Shown here: positions 9,659-19,297 of the stretch, one piece after another
Position numbering within the stretch: position 1 is the first letter of the stretch
Layout: each line of letters opens with the position of its first letter
Source of the DNA: an uncultured Alphaproteobacteria bacterium
Lineage (GTDB): Bacteria > Pseudomonadota > Alphaproteobacteria > HIMB59 > GCA-002718135
Assembly (NCBI GenBank): GCA_902601455.1
Contig: CACKNC010000008.1
Location: 1 to 62,209 of the forward strand
DNA: 62,209 nt
Direction of reading: 5' to 3'
Program-made: the position numbers and the translations under genes
Notes under the pieces: generated by a model
What the model saw: the letters and a program-made list of their open reading frames with translations, nothing else
What the model was told of the DNA's origin: nothing
Databases searched by the model: none

Positions 9659-10483
9659 TTATTTTGATGAACCTTCCGTATCTGTAGTATTTCTAGTCAC
9701 ATAGCTTGCATATAAAATTGGAATAAAAGTAATACAAATTATAAAAACTGCAACAACATTTGTTATTGGTCTTTGCCTTGGTCTTATTAATTCTGATAAC
9801 ATCCATATTGGAAGGGTTGTTTGTTGTCCTGCTGTAAATGTAGTAACAATAACTTCATCAAATGATAAAGCAAATGCTAGCATACCTCCTGCCAAAATTG
9901 CTGTGCCTAAATTTGGTAAAATAACATAAAAAAAAGTTTGAATATTATTTGCCCCTAGATCCATTGAGGCCTGTATGAGGTTAGGTGAACTTCGTCTCAA
10001 ACGAGCAACCACATTATTGTACACAACAACCATACAAAAAGTTGCATGACCAATAATAATTGTCCATGTGCTAAAAGGAATCCCCGCAACACCAAAAGCG
10101 CTTCGAAGTGAAATACCTGTAATGATTCCAGGTAGTGCAATCGGTAAAATTATTAAAAGAGTGATATAATCTCTTCCAAAAAAACTCGCCTTAAATAGTG
10201 CTGCTGCTGCTAACGTTCCAAGTACTATTGCTGATAGGGTTGAGATAAGGGCTACTTGTAAAGATAACCCAACAGCGTTCCATATATCTTCTCTTCCTAA
10301 AACAATTGAGAACCATTTTAGGGTATAACCAGGCGGTGGAAATTGATAAGATTTGTCTTCAGTTGTAAATGCATATAAAATAATGAAAAATAAAGGAACA
10401 TGTAAAAATAGAATTCCAAAAATAGCTCCAATTTTTAAACCTAAAGACGCTTCATTTAAATTTTTCTTTTTTCTAAAGAGCAT
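9659..10483 (-). CDS. ydcV: ABC transporter permease YdcV-like (polyamine family)
   Basis: A 274-aa inner-membrane permease of the PotC/PotI type with six hydrophobic spans. The EAA loop that contacts the ATPase is visible as ASMDLGANNIQTFFYVILPN. It pairs with YdcU to form the translocation channel of a spermidine/putrescine-like importer. The start overlaps the end of ydcU by 11 nt, indicating translational coupling, and patD follows after 12 nt. The gene order identifies it as the second permease of a ydcSTUV-patD cluster. Confidence 0.9.
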   Translation of the reverse strand: MLFRKKKNLNEASLGLKIGAIFGILFLHVPLFFIILYAFTTEDKSYQFPPPGYTLKWFSIVLGREDIWNAVGLSLQVALISTLSAIVLGTLAAAALFKASFFGRDYITLLIILPIALPGIITGISLRSAFGVAGIPFSTWTIIIGHATFCMVVVYNNVVARLRRSSPNLIQASMDLGANNIQTFFYVILPNLGTAILAGGMLAFALSFDEVIVTTFTAGQQTTLPIWMLSELIRPRQRPITNVVAVFIICITFIPILYASYVTRNTTDTEGSSK

Positions 10484-11390
10484 TGAACGCTCCTAATTTT
10501 TTTGCAAAATATATATAGACTGCCATTACTGCAATTGGCACAAGTGAGAAAGCTGCTGCTAATGGAATATTACCAGCTGTTCCTTGATGTGAGTATACGG
10601 CTTGACCAATAAAAAATTTAGAAGTCCCAATGATGTATGGAATAATATAATCTCCTAATGTAAGTGAAAATGTAAAAATTGATCCAGCTGCAATTCCTGG
10701 CAAAGCAAGGGGTAGTATAACTTTATAAAATGTTTGTCTTTTAGTTGCCCCAAGATCATAGCTTGCGTTGATAAGTGAATTTGGTACTCTCTCTAAAGAA
10801 GCTTGGATAGGTAAAATCATAAAAGGTAACCAAATGTAAGTAAAAACTAAAAACATACCAATATATGAAATAGATAATGATGGACCACCGATGACTGGCA
10901 GAGCTAGGATTGCTTCAAGCAACCAAGTTAAATGTAGCTTTGCTAAAAACCAACTTATAATACCTTCTTTGGCCAAAATTAATTTCCATGAATAAACACG
11001 TACTAAATAGCTAGACCATAATGGAAGCATTATAGCTAAATAAAAGAAAACTTTAATTTTCGGAGTTGTATATTTTGCCATGTAATAAGCAATTGGAAAA
11101 CCAATTACAGCAGCACCTAAAGAAACAACTGATGCTAACACAACTGTTCTTATTAAAATATCAATATTGGCGGGGGAACTAAATAACTCAATAATTGTAC
11201 TTAGAGATATTTTATAAACTACTTTTCCAGTAAATCCATCAAGATAAAAAAGAGAATGAAATAAAAAAACTATCAAAGAGCCAAGATATATTATTCCAAG
11301 CCATAGCAGTGGTGGAAGTAAAAATAACAAAAGTAATATGTGCTTATTACGATATAAATAATTAGAGAAATTTTCTAAGGCACTAGTCAT
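10473..11390 (-). CDS. ydcU: ABC transporter permease YdcU-like (polyamine family)
   Basis: A 305-aa permease of the PotB/PotH type with six predicted spans; the first hydrophobic helix is near residues 17-42, after a short cytoplasmic start. The coupling loop reads ASYDLGATKRQTFYKVILPL. It is the heterodimer partner of YdcV in the membrane. The start overlaps the end of the ATPase gene by 8 nt and the end overlaps ydcV by 11 nt, so all three membrane-complex genes are coupled, consistent with fixed stoichiometry. Confidence 0.9.
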   Translation of the reverse strand: MTSALENFSNYLYRNKHILLLLFLLPPLLWLGIIYLGSLIVFLFHSLFYLDGFTGKVVYKISLSTIIELFSSPANIDILIRTVVLASVVSLGAAVIGFPIAYYMAKYTTPKIKVFFYLAIMLPLWSSYLVRVYSWKLILAKEGIISWFLAKLHLTWLLEAILALPVIGGPSLSISYIGMFLVFTYIWLPFMILPIQASLERVPNSLINASYDLGATKRQTFYKVILPLALPGIAAGSIFTFSLTLGDYIIPYIIGTSKFFIGQAVYSHQGTAGNIPLAAAFSLVPIAVMAVYIYFAKKLGAFNAL

Positions 11391-12393
11391 TGATATTTGT
11401 AATATCTATTTTATCCCAAGATAATGCAAGACTATCACCAAGATTAATTTTAAATGTATTTTGTGTATCAACATAGTGTAAAGCTGTTAGTGTTAGATCA
11501 TTCGCTTTACATAGAATTTTATAATAAGATCCTTGAAATTGTATATCAGTAACAACAACCTTTGCATTAAATTCACTTTGAGAATCTTGTTCATTATTAA
11601 TTTTAATATTTTCTGGTCTGATTGAAAAAGCAGAATTATAATTAAACAGCTCAGCTGCTAATTGTTTTGAAACTAATGAAGTGGTTCCTATAAAATCTGC
11701 TACAAAAGCAGTTTTAGGATTCTTATAAATATTATCAGGTGTATCTACTTGTTCTATCTTTCCATCATTAAAGATTGCTATTCTATCACTCATACTTAAT
11801 GCTTCTTGTTGATCATGGGTTACGTATATGAAAGTAATTTGGAATTGACGTTGAAGGTTTTTTAGCTCAATTTGCATTTGTTCTCGCAATTTTAGATCCA
11901 ATGCACCCAATGGCTCATCCAATAGTAAAATCTTTGGCTTATTTATCAAAGATCTTGCTAACGCTACTCTTTGACGTTGACCACCTGAGAGTTCACTTGG
12001 TTTTCTTTTTTCATAGCCTGTTAGTTTCACTGTGGAGAGAATTTCCGCAACCTGAGATTCTTGTTCAATTTTTGGTATTTTTTTTATCTTTAAACTATAG
12101 CAAACATTTTCCTCTACATTCATATGAGGGAAAAGAGCATAATCTTGAAATACAGTATTAACATTTCGTTTAAATGGCGGAATATCTGTTACGTTCTCAT
12201 TAAATAGACTGACGTTTCCCGAGTCAGGCTGTTCAAACCCACCAATTACTTTTAAGCAAGTCGTTTTTCCTGATCCAGAAGGCCCTAAGAGTGAAAAAAA
12301 TTCTCCATCATTAATTTCCAAGTGTATGTTGTCCAAAGCAACAGTTTCATTAAACTTTTTATTAATATTTTTTAACTCGAGAGCTTTAATCAT
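11383..12393 (-). CDS. ydcT: ABC transporter ATPase YdcT-like (PotA family)
   Basis: A 336-aa ATP-binding subunit that powers the YdcUV permease. Walker A GPSGSGKT (37-44), Q-loop in NTVFQDYALFPHM, signature ELSGGQRQRVALARSL, Walker B ILLLDEPLGALD and the switch histidine in IYVTHDQQEALS are all intact. The C-terminal third is a TOBE-type regulatory domain (SIRPENIKI), as in PotA. It lies 53 nt after ydcS, and that gap holds a strong hairpin that could lower expression of the membrane and ATPase genes relative to the binding protein. Confidence 0.93.
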   Translation of the reverse strand: MIKALELKNINKKFNETVALDNIHLEINDGEFFSLLGPSGSGKTTCLKVIGGFEQPDSGNVSLFNENVTDIPPFKRNVNTVFQDYALFPHMNVEENVCYSLKIKKIPKIEQESQVAEILSTVKLTGYEKRKPSELSGGQRQRVALARSLINKPKILLLDEPLGALDLKLREQMQIELKNLQRQFQITFIYVTHDQQEALSMSDRIAIFNDGKIEQVDTPDNIYKNPKTAFVADFIGTTSLVSKQLAAELFNYNSAFSIRPENIKINNEQDSQSEFNAKVVVTDIQFQGSYYKILCKANDLTLTALHYVDTQNTFKINLGDSLALSWDKIDITNIND

Positions 12394-12411
12394 AAACTTA
12401 TAAGGAATTTA

Positions 12412-12436
12412 TGGTGGGATAATTTATATCCCACCA
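12412..12436 (-). promoter_or_regulatory. Intercistronic hairpin between ydcS and ydcT
   Basis: TGGTGGGATA (12412-12421) and TATCCCACCA (12427-12436) form a perfect 10-bp stem with a 5-nt loop, by far the strongest inverted repeat in the operon. It sits 10 nt after the ydcS stop. No T-tract follows on the minus strand, so it is more likely an RNA-stabilising or partial attenuation hairpin, as known between periplasmic-binding-protein genes and their downstream permeases, than a full terminator. Confidence 0.7.
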
Positions 12437-12446
12437 AAATTATATT

Positions 12447-13616
12447 TTAACGACCGCCTAGAACAGCAATATAGTCCGTTACCCACTTATAGTATGGGAT
12501 ACAGCTATCTTGCGAAGCACATTTAGTTACTGGAGTTTTCCAGAAGTAAATTTTATCGAAGTTGTCCATACCATTTATCTGGCATGCATCTTGACCTTCT
12601 TGATAAATACCTGCTGCTGGATCCATTAAACCTGTTCCACATTTTGATGGAACTGACGGAACCGCACCAAACCAAACACCTAAATCACTTTGTAGATTTG
12701 AACTTAATTGATGTTCCATCCACATATAAGCACAGTTTACGTTTTTAGACTCAGAATGAACCATAGTAGTATCAGCCCAACCTGTAGCTCCCTCTTGAGG
12801 TATAACACTTGCAATAGGCTGCTCTGCTCCAACTAATAAATTTACTTGGAATGGCCATGAGCCAGATGCTACAAAACCTTCATTTGTAAAATCATCTATT
12901 TGCATAAAAGCATCATGCCAATATCTACCAACTAACTCTCTTTGTTGTCTTAATAGATTTAATGAAGCTTGGTACTGATCATTAGTTAACTCGTAAGGAT
13001 CTTTAATGCCAAGCTCTGGTTGATGGTACATCAAATACATAGCTGCATCTGCAATATGTATTGGTCCATCAAAAGCTTGAACTCTTCCTTTATTAGATTT
13101 ACCATCTGATAAATTTTGCTCTTCAAAAACTAAACTCCAGCTAGTAGGCGCCTCAGAAATAGCATTTGTATTATACATTAATACATTTGATCCCCACATG
13201 TATGGAGTACCGTAATGTTTACCATCAACAGTATGCCATTCAGCATCTTGTAATCGCGGATCAATGGTATTCCAACTTGGTATTAGATCAGTGTTAATTT
13301 CTTGGACTGTTCCTCCTGCAATTAAACGCAAGCTAGCATCACCTGATGCTGTAACAATATCGAAACCTCCTTCATTCATCAGGGCAACCATCTCGTCTGA
13401 AGTTCCGGCAGTTTTAATATTTACTTTACAACCTGTATTATCCTCATAACCAGTTACCCAGTCAAAAGCCTCCATGGTTGCACCTCTTTCTAAATATCCA
13501 GCCCAGGCTACAACGTTTAATTCTCCCTCTCCATCTCCAAGAGATTGAAGTGGGGCCGCATAAACTGAGTAAGAAAATAAAGAAATTATTAGACTTACAA
13601 AACTTAATTGTTTCAT
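12447..13616 (-). CDS. ydcS: Periplasmic binding protein YdcS-like (polyamine ABC transporter)
   Basis: A 389-aa secreted solute-binding protein with a Sec signal peptide (MKQLSFVSLIISLFSYSVYA, cleavage about residue 20). It follows E. coli YdcS closely: ELNVVAWAGYLERGAT, TASGDASLRLI, GTPYMWGSNVLMYNT, DGKSNKGRVQAFDGPI, ATGWADTTMVHSE, and the final YIAVLGGR. It should capture a polyamine-like cation in the periplasm and deliver it to YdcUV. The start is preceded by AAGGAGGAAAT, an unusually strong ribosome binding site for this genome, suggesting high expression. It is the first gene of the operon, 110 nt after lpd. Confidence 0.93.
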   Translation of the reverse strand: MKQLSFVSLIISLFSYSVYAAPLQSLGDGEGELNVVAWAGYLERGATMEAFDWVTGYEDNTGCKVNIKTAGTSDEMVALMNEGGFDIVTASGDASLRLIAGGTVQEINTDLIPSWNTIDPRLQDAEWHTVDGKHYGTPYMWGSNVLMYNTNAISEAPTSWSLVFEEQNLSDGKSNKGRVQAFDGPIHIADAAMYLMYHQPELGIKDPYELTNDQYQASLNLLRQQRELVGRYWHDAFMQIDDFTNEGFVASGSWPFQVNLLVGAEQPIASVIPQEGATGWADTTMVHSESKNVNCAYMWMEHQLSSNLQSDLGVWFGAVPSVPSKCGTGLMDPAAGIYQEGQDACQINGMDNFDKIYFWKTPVTKCASQDSCIPYYKWVTDYIAVLGGR

Positions 13617-13726
13617 ATTTCCTCCTTGAATTAATATAGTGTATTATTAATATATTATATAAATTTACCAGTAATAAATACCACTAATATATAAATAATT
13701 AATTATTCAGATTGGTAAAATGATAG
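13617..13726 (-). promoter_or_regulatory. Probable promoter and operator region of the ydcSTUV-patD operon
   Basis: The 110 bp between lpd and ydcS are almost pure A/T. Seen here are a perfect 14-bp palindrome AATAATTAATTATT (13694-13707), an inverted pair TTTACCA (13664-13670) / TGGTAAA (13713-13719), and on the minus strand TATAAT within TTATATAATATATT, a plausible -10 box. No good -35 is visible. Low-complexity DNA makes chance palindromes likely, so this is a tentative call; no terminator for the upstream TCA operon is evident. Confidence 0.4.
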
Positions 13727-15124
13727 CTATATATGGATAGCTCTTCCCTCTATACTCATAGCAGCTTCTTTCACCGCTTCACTGGTTGTAGGATGTGCAT
13801 GACATATACGTGCTATATCTTCTGAACTTCCACCAAATTCCATTGTAGTTACTATCTCGGCAATTAGTTGTCCTGCATCATGACCAATAATATGAGCGCC
13901 TAATATTTCATCTGTTTTAGTATCTGCTAAAATTTTAACAAAACCTTCAGTCGATGAGGTTGTTAATGCTCTGCCATTCGCCATAAAAGGAAATTTACCA
14001 ACCTTATAATCTATCTTTGCTTTTATTAATTCAGACTCAGTTTTTCCAACAGAGGCAACTTCTGGATTAGTATAAACAATGGCAGGAATTATATCATAAT
14101 TTAGGTGTGGCTTTTGACCGTTAATAAATTCGACACAAGCAACACCTTCTTCTTCAGCTTTATGTGCAAGCATTGGTCCTGGAACAACATCGCCAATGGC
14201 GTAAATACCATCTACACTTGTTTTGAATTTACTATTTATTTCGATTGATTTTCTTTCATTCAATTTAACTCCAATTACGTCTAAGTTAAGACCTTCTGTA
14301 TTTGGTTTACGTCCAACAGACATCAGCACTACGTCATACTTTTCTGTAATTTGTTTTTTATCTGTTGACTCCATTGATACGTCAACACCAGACTTAGTTA
14401 CTTTAGTCGTTGTAACTTTATGAGAAAGTTTAAATTCTAATCCTTGTTTTTTAAGTGACTTCATAAATTCTTTTGCAATCTCCTCATCCATTGTGGGAAC
14501 AATTCTATCAAGCGCTTCAACAACAGTTACTTTAGATCCAAGTCTACTCCAAACCGATCCCATTTCTAAGCCAATGTAACCTCCGCCAATAACCAAAAGA
14601 GATTTAGGTACCGACTCTAATGCCAACGCTCCCGTTGACGTTACAATTTGCTTTTCATCTACAGGTATCGCATCAATAGCTATAGAACTAGAACCTGTTG
14701 CTATAATAAAATTTGTTGCTGAATAATTTTTTTCTCCCTCACTTGAAGCTACCTTGATTGTTTTTTTATCAACAAAAGATGCTGCACCTTGTAGATGAGT
14801 AATTTTATTTTTTTTAAATAAAAAACCAATACCCGATGTCAATTGTTTAACAATTTTATTTTTGCGCTGCATCAATTTTGATAAATCTAAATCAACCTTA
14901 CCAGTGGAGATACCATGCTCTTCAGCATGTTTAGAAATTTCTGTAAATTTTTCTGATGAATTTAATAAAGCTTTTGATGGAATGCAACCAATATTAAGAC
15001 ATGTGCCACCGAGTGTTTTTTCTTTCTCAACACATGCAACTTTCATGCCAAGTTGAGCACCTCTGATTGCTGCAACATATCCTCCAGGACCTGCGCCAAT
15101 TATAATTAAATCAAAATCTGCCAT
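13727..15124 (-). CDS. lpd: Dihydrolipoyl dehydrogenase (E3 of 2-oxoglutarate dehydrogenase)
   Basis: A 465-aa flavoprotein that reoxidises dihydrolipoyl groups with NAD+. The FAD-binding IIIGAGPGGYVAAIRGAQLG, the redox disulphide in GGTCLNIGCIPSK (Cys42, Cys47), the NAD-binding GGGYIGLEMGSVWSRLG and the C-terminal catalytic His-Glu pair in HAHPTTSEAVKEA (His444, Glu449) are all present. The length is normal. It is the last gene of the sdh-mdh-suc operon, directly abutting sucB, so it most likely serves the 2-oxoglutarate complex, though E3 is often shared with pyruvate dehydrogenase. Confidence 0.96.
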   Translation of the reverse strand: MADFDLIIIGAGPGGYVAAIRGAQLGMKVACVEKEKTLGGTCLNIGCIPSKALLNSSEKFTEISKHAEEHGISTGKVDLDLSKLMQRKNKIVKQLTSGIGFLFKKNKITHLQGAASFVDKKTIKVASSEGEKNYSATNFIIATGSSSIAIDAIPVDEKQIVTSTGALALESVPKSLLVIGGGYIGLEMGSVWSRLGSKVTVVEALDRIVPTMDEEIAKEFMKSLKKQGLEFKLSHKVTTTKVTKSGVDVSMESTDKKQITEKYDVVLMSVGRKPNTEGLNLDVIGVKLNERKSIEINSKFKTSVDGIYAIGDVVPGPMLAHKAEEEGVACVEFINGQKPHLNYDIIPAIVYTNPEVASVGKTESELIKAKIDYKVGKFPFMANGRALTTSSTEGFVKILADTKTDEILGAHIIGHDAGQLIAEIVTTMEFGGSSEDIARICHAHPTTSEAVKEAAMSIEGRAIHI

Positions 15125-16315
15125 CTATACTCCTAAAATCAACTTTGATGGATTTTCTAATAAATTTTTAATGCTTACTAAAAAACCAACACTTTCTTTT
15201 CCATCAATTATGCGATGATCATAGCTAAAAGCAAGATACATCATTGGTCGAATGACTATTTCATCATCAACAACCACCGCTCTTTTTTGGATATTATGCA
15301 TTCCCAAAATTCCAGATTGTGGTCTATTAATAATAGGAGTGCTCAACATAGAGCCATAAACACCTCCATTAGAGATTGTAAAAGTCCCTCCTGTTAAATC
15401 ATCCATTGTTAAACTGCCTTCTTTTGCTTTAGTGCTAAGCTCCACAATATTTTGCTCAATATCGCCGAAAGTCATTGTGTCAGCATCTTTGAGGACAGGC
15501 ACAACTAATCCTTTTTCTGTGCCAACAGCGATACCAATATCAAAATGATTTTTATAAATAATACTTTCATCTTTGATCTCGGCATTTACAGCAGGAAATT
15601 CTTGCAGACTTGACACAACTGCTTTTACAAAGAAAGACATGAAGCCAAGCTTAACATTATAGCGTTCCATAAAGTCTTCTTTTTTAGATTCACGTACTTT
15701 CATTATTTCTGACATATCGACTTCATTAAATGTCGTCAAAATAGCAGCAGTATTTTGTGATTCTTTTAATCTTGTTGCAATGGTTTTTCTTATCTTAGAC
15801 ATCTTCACCACTTCTTCTCTTTCTTTAGATGGTGTTGATTTTGCTGTTGGGTTTTTTATGAAATTAAACACGTCTTCCTTTGTTAAACGTCCATCAGATC
15901 TTGATGGTGAAATCGAGTCTGCTCTTAAATTATTTTCATCAATAAGTTTTTTTACTGAAGGAGATAATTTTGCATTATCTTGATTAGTAGAAGAAGGAAT
16001 TATTTCTTTTTCTACTTTAGGTTCTTTTTTTGGAGCTTCTTTTGTTTGTAATTTCTCTGTAGAAGCAGATCCATTTGATGATTTTTTGTCACCTAAAAGA
16101 GCTAGAACACCACCAATATTGACATCTGCACCTTCCTCCACCTTAATTTCTGATATAGATCCTGCACTTGGAGCTGGAACTTCAACAGTAATTTTATCAG
16201 TTTCAATCTCCACTAGAGGTTCATCAGCTTCAAAAGAATCTCCTACTTTTTTTAACCATTTAGAAACAGTAGCTTCTGTGATTGATTCTCCGAGGGTTGG
16301 TACTATTAACTCCAT
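15125..16315 (-). CDS. sucB: Dihydrolipoyllysine succinyltransferase (E2)
   Basis: A 396-aa E2 core of the 2-oxoglutarate dehydrogenase complex. One lipoyl domain (1-75) carries the lipoylated lysine in [12 protein letters not shown] (Lys41). A Lys/Glu/Pro-rich linker is followed by the E1/E3-binding domain (about 116-150, [15 protein letters not shown]), a second linker and the catalytic domain (about 168-396) with the acyltransferase motif [11 protein letters not shown] (His367, Asp371). The single lipoyl domain and [19 protein letters not shown] mark it as SucB rather than pyruvate dehydrogenase E2. It transfers succinyl to CoA. No gap to lpd; 33 nt after sucA. Confidence 0.96.
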   Translation of the reverse strand: MELIVPTLGESITEATVSKWLKKVGDSFEADEPLVEIETDKITVEVPAPSAGSISEIKVEEGADVNIGGVLALLGDKKSSNGSASTEKLQTKEAPKKEPKVEKEIIPSSTNQDNAKLSPSVKKLIDENNLRADSISPSRSDGRLTKEDVFNFIKNPTAKSTPSKEREEVVKMSKIRKTIATRLKESQNTAAILTTFNEVDMSEIMKVRESKKEDFMERYNVKLGFMSFFVKAVVSSLQEFPAVNAEIKDESIIYKNHFDIGIAVGTEKGLVVPVLKDADTMTFGDIEQNIVELSTKAKEGSLTMDDLTGGTFTISNGGVYGSMLSTPIINRPQSGILGMHNIQKRAVVVDDEIVIRPMMYLAFSYDHRIIDGKESVGFLVSIKNLLENPSKLILGV

Positions 16316-16348
16316 ATTATGTATTTTCTATTTAACATTTTAGAGCGT

Positions 16349-19246
16349 TTATTCAATTGGCAGTTTATATTTAACAAGAGAAACGCCTGATTTTTCTTTT
16401 TCAATTTCGTCAATGTTTGCTTCAGTTGCTAATCGTATAATATTTTTTTGATTTGCAAGGTGTCGATCAAAAACTCCTGTTGCTGGAGAAGCAGCTGCTC
16501 GTCTACCAATAAAATGTAATTCTTTTTTAGCGCCCACTGAATCTAAAACTGATTTAAGTCTCTTTTCAATAAATTCCCATGCACCCATATTTTGTGGTTC
16601 CTCTTGGCACCAAATCATTTCACAATGATTAAATTTTTTAATACCTTCGTTTAATGCTTCATATGGGAAAGGATACAATTGTTCTAAACGAATTATATAA
16701 ACATTTTTTAATTGAAGCTCATTGATGTGATCTTGTAATTCAAAATAAATTTTTCCTGAACAAAATATTATTCTGTTTACATTTTTATATTCATCATCAG
16801 AGAGATGATTACTAATTACTCGATGAAAAGTAGAACCATTGACAAAATCTGCTAAAGGAGAGGTATTGGCTTTATGACGAAGTGTAGATTTAGGTGTCAT
16901 TAGCACTAATGGCTTTCTAAAATCTCTCATCATTTGTCTGCGTAAAATATGAAAATAATTTGCAGGGCTAGTACAGTTTGCTACTTGTATATTATCTTCC
17001 GCACACATTTGCAAAAAACGCTCTAACCTTGAACTTGTATGCTCAGGCCCTTGCCCTTCATGACCATGAGGTAGTAGTAAAGTCAAGCCAGACATCCTTA
17101 ACCATTTTCTCTCACCAGTTGTAATGAATTGATCAATAATTGTTTGTGCACCATTGGAAAAATCACCAAATTGTGCCTCCCAAATAACTAATGTTTTGGG
17201 ATCTGCCTGTGAGTAGCCATATTCAAAACCCAGAACACCAAATTCAGATAAAAAACTATCTACAATTTCAAATAGTGCTTGCTCTTCTCTAAAATGACGA
17301 AGGGGGACAAATCTTTTTTCATTCACTTGATCATACAAAACAGCATGACGATGACTGAAGGTCCCCCTACCTACATCTTGACCTGATAGACGAACACCGT
17401 AACCATCTTTGAGTAATGTTGCAAATGCTAAGGCTTCTGCTGTAGCCCAATCAATATTTTTACCACTTTCAATTGACTCTAATCGATCATTATAAATTTT
17501 TTGTATTCTTTTATGAGGAGTAAAATCATCAGGTATAGTGTGAATTTCTTTTGATAATAATTTTATATCATCTTCAGTAGATGAAGTTTTGCCTCGCCTT
17601 GCATCAATAGATGCTATCTTTATTCCTGTCCAAGTACCATCTAACCAATCTGCTTTATTTGGTTTGTACGATTTTGATAATTCAAATTCATTATCTAAAA
17701 ATTTTTTAAAATCTGAAATTTTATTTTTAGCTTCTTCCTCAGTTAAAACTTTTTCTTTAATTAATTGTGTTTGGTATAAATTTAGGGTTGTTGAATGACC
17801 CTTAATTTTTTTATACATTAATGGTTGAGTGAACATAGGTTCATCCGCCTCATTGTGACCTGAGCGTCTGTAACAAAACATGTCAACTACGACATCTTCT
17901 TTGAATAAATTTCTATACTCAGCTGCAAGTCTGCACACATGAACTACGGCTTCTGGATCGTCACCATTTACGTGAAAAATTGGGGCTTGAACCATTTTTG
18001 CGATCTCAGTACAATAAGGAGCAGAACGTCCATAATAAGGAGTGGTGGTGAAACCGATTTGGTTATTTATAACAAAATGTATAGTGCCACCTGTTCGAAA
18101 TCCTCTTAGTTGAGACATGGCAAATGTTTCAGCAACAACACCTTGTCCAGCCATGGCTGCATCACCATGAATAAGAATACCAAAAACTTTATCTGTAGTT
18201 TTATCATTTAATAAAGTTTGTTTTGCTCTTACTTTGCCAACAACTACAGGATCAACTGCCTCTAAATGAGAGGGATTAGGAGTTAGAGATAAATGTATTT
18301 TTTTACCATCAAACTCTCTATCACTTGATACACCTAAATGATATTTAACATCTCCTGAACCAAGAACTTCATTAGGATCATTTAAATCACCCTGAAATTT
18401 GGACAAAATTCCTTTGTAAGGCATGCCCAAAACAGTTGCTAATAATGTTAATCTTCCTCGATGGGCTGTTCCAAAATATATATCTTCTACTCCTGATATA
18501 CATGATTGTTTAACAATCTGTTCAATTCCAGGTATCATAGACTCACCACCTACAATTCCATATCTTTTTGTTCCTAAAAACTTTTTATCTAAATATTGTT
18601 CAAATAATTCAGACTCAACAAGTCTCTGAAATATTGCTTTTTTCCCCTGAGTAGTAAAATTAGTTTTATTATTCACTTCTTCTATTCTCTCTTGGACCCA
18701 TTGCTTTTGTTCAACTGATTGAATATGTAAAAATTCAACACCAATAGAGGATGCGTAAGTTTTATTTAATATTTTAATTATTTCTTTTAATGTGGCTGTT
18801 TCTAAACCAAGACTTCCATCAATAAAAATTTCTCTATCAAGATCATTCTCTGAAAAACCATAAGATTTATAATCTAACTCTGGATGATAATTTTTCTCAT
18901 GTAAATTCAAAGGATCCAGATTAGCTATTAAATGACCATTAATACGATAAGCTCGAATTAATCGAAGTGCTCGAATTGAGTCTAAAGTTGATGTTTTAAA
19001 ACTATTGAAATCTACACTAGCAGATGATCGAACAACTTTATCAAAAGAAATATCATCAATAACATTGGTGTCTCTTTTTTTCCATTCTGGTCCACCAAAA
19101 TCAGAAATAATTGATAATTCATCTTCATTTAATGAAGAAAAAAAAGTCTTCCAGCTCTCATCAATGCTTTTAGGATTTTGACTATACTTAAAGTAAAGTT
19201 CAGCTACATAAGGTGCATTTGCACTATTTAGAAAACTATCATTCAT
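16349..19246 (-). CDS. sucA: 2-oxoglutarate dehydrogenase E1 component
   Basis: A 965-aa thiamine-diphosphate enzyme that decarboxylates 2-oxoglutarate. The N-terminal FLNSANAPYVAELYFKY docking helix, the TPP region GTAHRGRLTLLATVLGMPY and IHGDAAMAGQGVVAETFAMS, VDMFCYRRSGHNEADEP, and the C-terminal transketolase-like part (GQDVGRGTFSHRHAVL, LLPHGHEGQGPEHTSSRLER) are complete. The length is usual for alphaproteobacterial SucA. It lies between sucD and sucB in the TCA super-operon, 51 nt after sucD. Confidence 0.97.
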   Translation of the reverse strand: MNDSFLNSANAPYVAELYFKYSQNPKSIDESWKTFFSSLNEDELSIISDFGGPEWKKRDTNVIDDISFDKVVRSSASVDFNSFKTSTLDSIRALRLIRAYRINGHLIANLDPLNLHEKNYHPELDYKSYGFSENDLDREIFIDGSLGLETATLKEIIKILNKTYASSIGVEFLHIQSVEQKQWVQERIEEVNNKTNFTTQGKKAIFQRLVESELFEQYLDKKFLGTKRYGIVGGESMIPGIEQIVKQSCISGVEDIYFGTAHRGRLTLLATVLGMPYKGILSKFQGDLNDPNEVLGSGDVKYHLGVSSDREFDGKKIHLSLTPNPSHLEAVDPVVVGKVRAKQTLLNDKTTDKVFGILIHGDAAMAGQGVVAETFAMSQLRGFRTGGTIHFVINNQIGFTTTPYYGRSAPYCTEIAKMVQAPIFHVNGDDPEAVVHVCRLAAEYRNLFKEDVVVDMFCYRRSGHNEADEPMFTQPLMYKKIKGHSTTLNLYQTQLIKEKVLTEEEAKNKISDFKKFLDNEFELSKSYKPNKADWLDGTWTGIKIASIDARRGKTSSTEDDIKLLSKEIHTIPDDFTPHKRIQKIYNDRLESIESGKNIDWATAEALAFATLLKDGYGVRLSGQDVGRGTFSHRHAVLYDQVNEKRFVPLRHFREEQALFEIVDSFLSEFGVLGFEYGYSQADPKTLVIWEAQFGDFSNGAQTIIDQFITTGERKWLRMSGLTLLLPHGHEGQGPEHTSSRLERFLQMCAEDNIQVANCTSPANYFHILRRQMMRDFRKPLVLMTPKSTLRHKANTSPLADFVNGSTFHRVISNHLSDDEYKNVNRIIFCSGKIYFELQDHINELQLKNVYIIRLEQLYPFPYEALNEGIKKFNHCEMIWCQEEPQNMGAWEFIEKRLKSVLDSVGAKKELHFIGRRAAASPATGVFDRHLANQKNIIRLATEANIDEIEKEKSGVSLVKYKLPIE

Positions 19247-19297
19247 CTTTATTCTTATACATTGATTATTCTGAAGAAATATTAGTAAATTTCAAAT

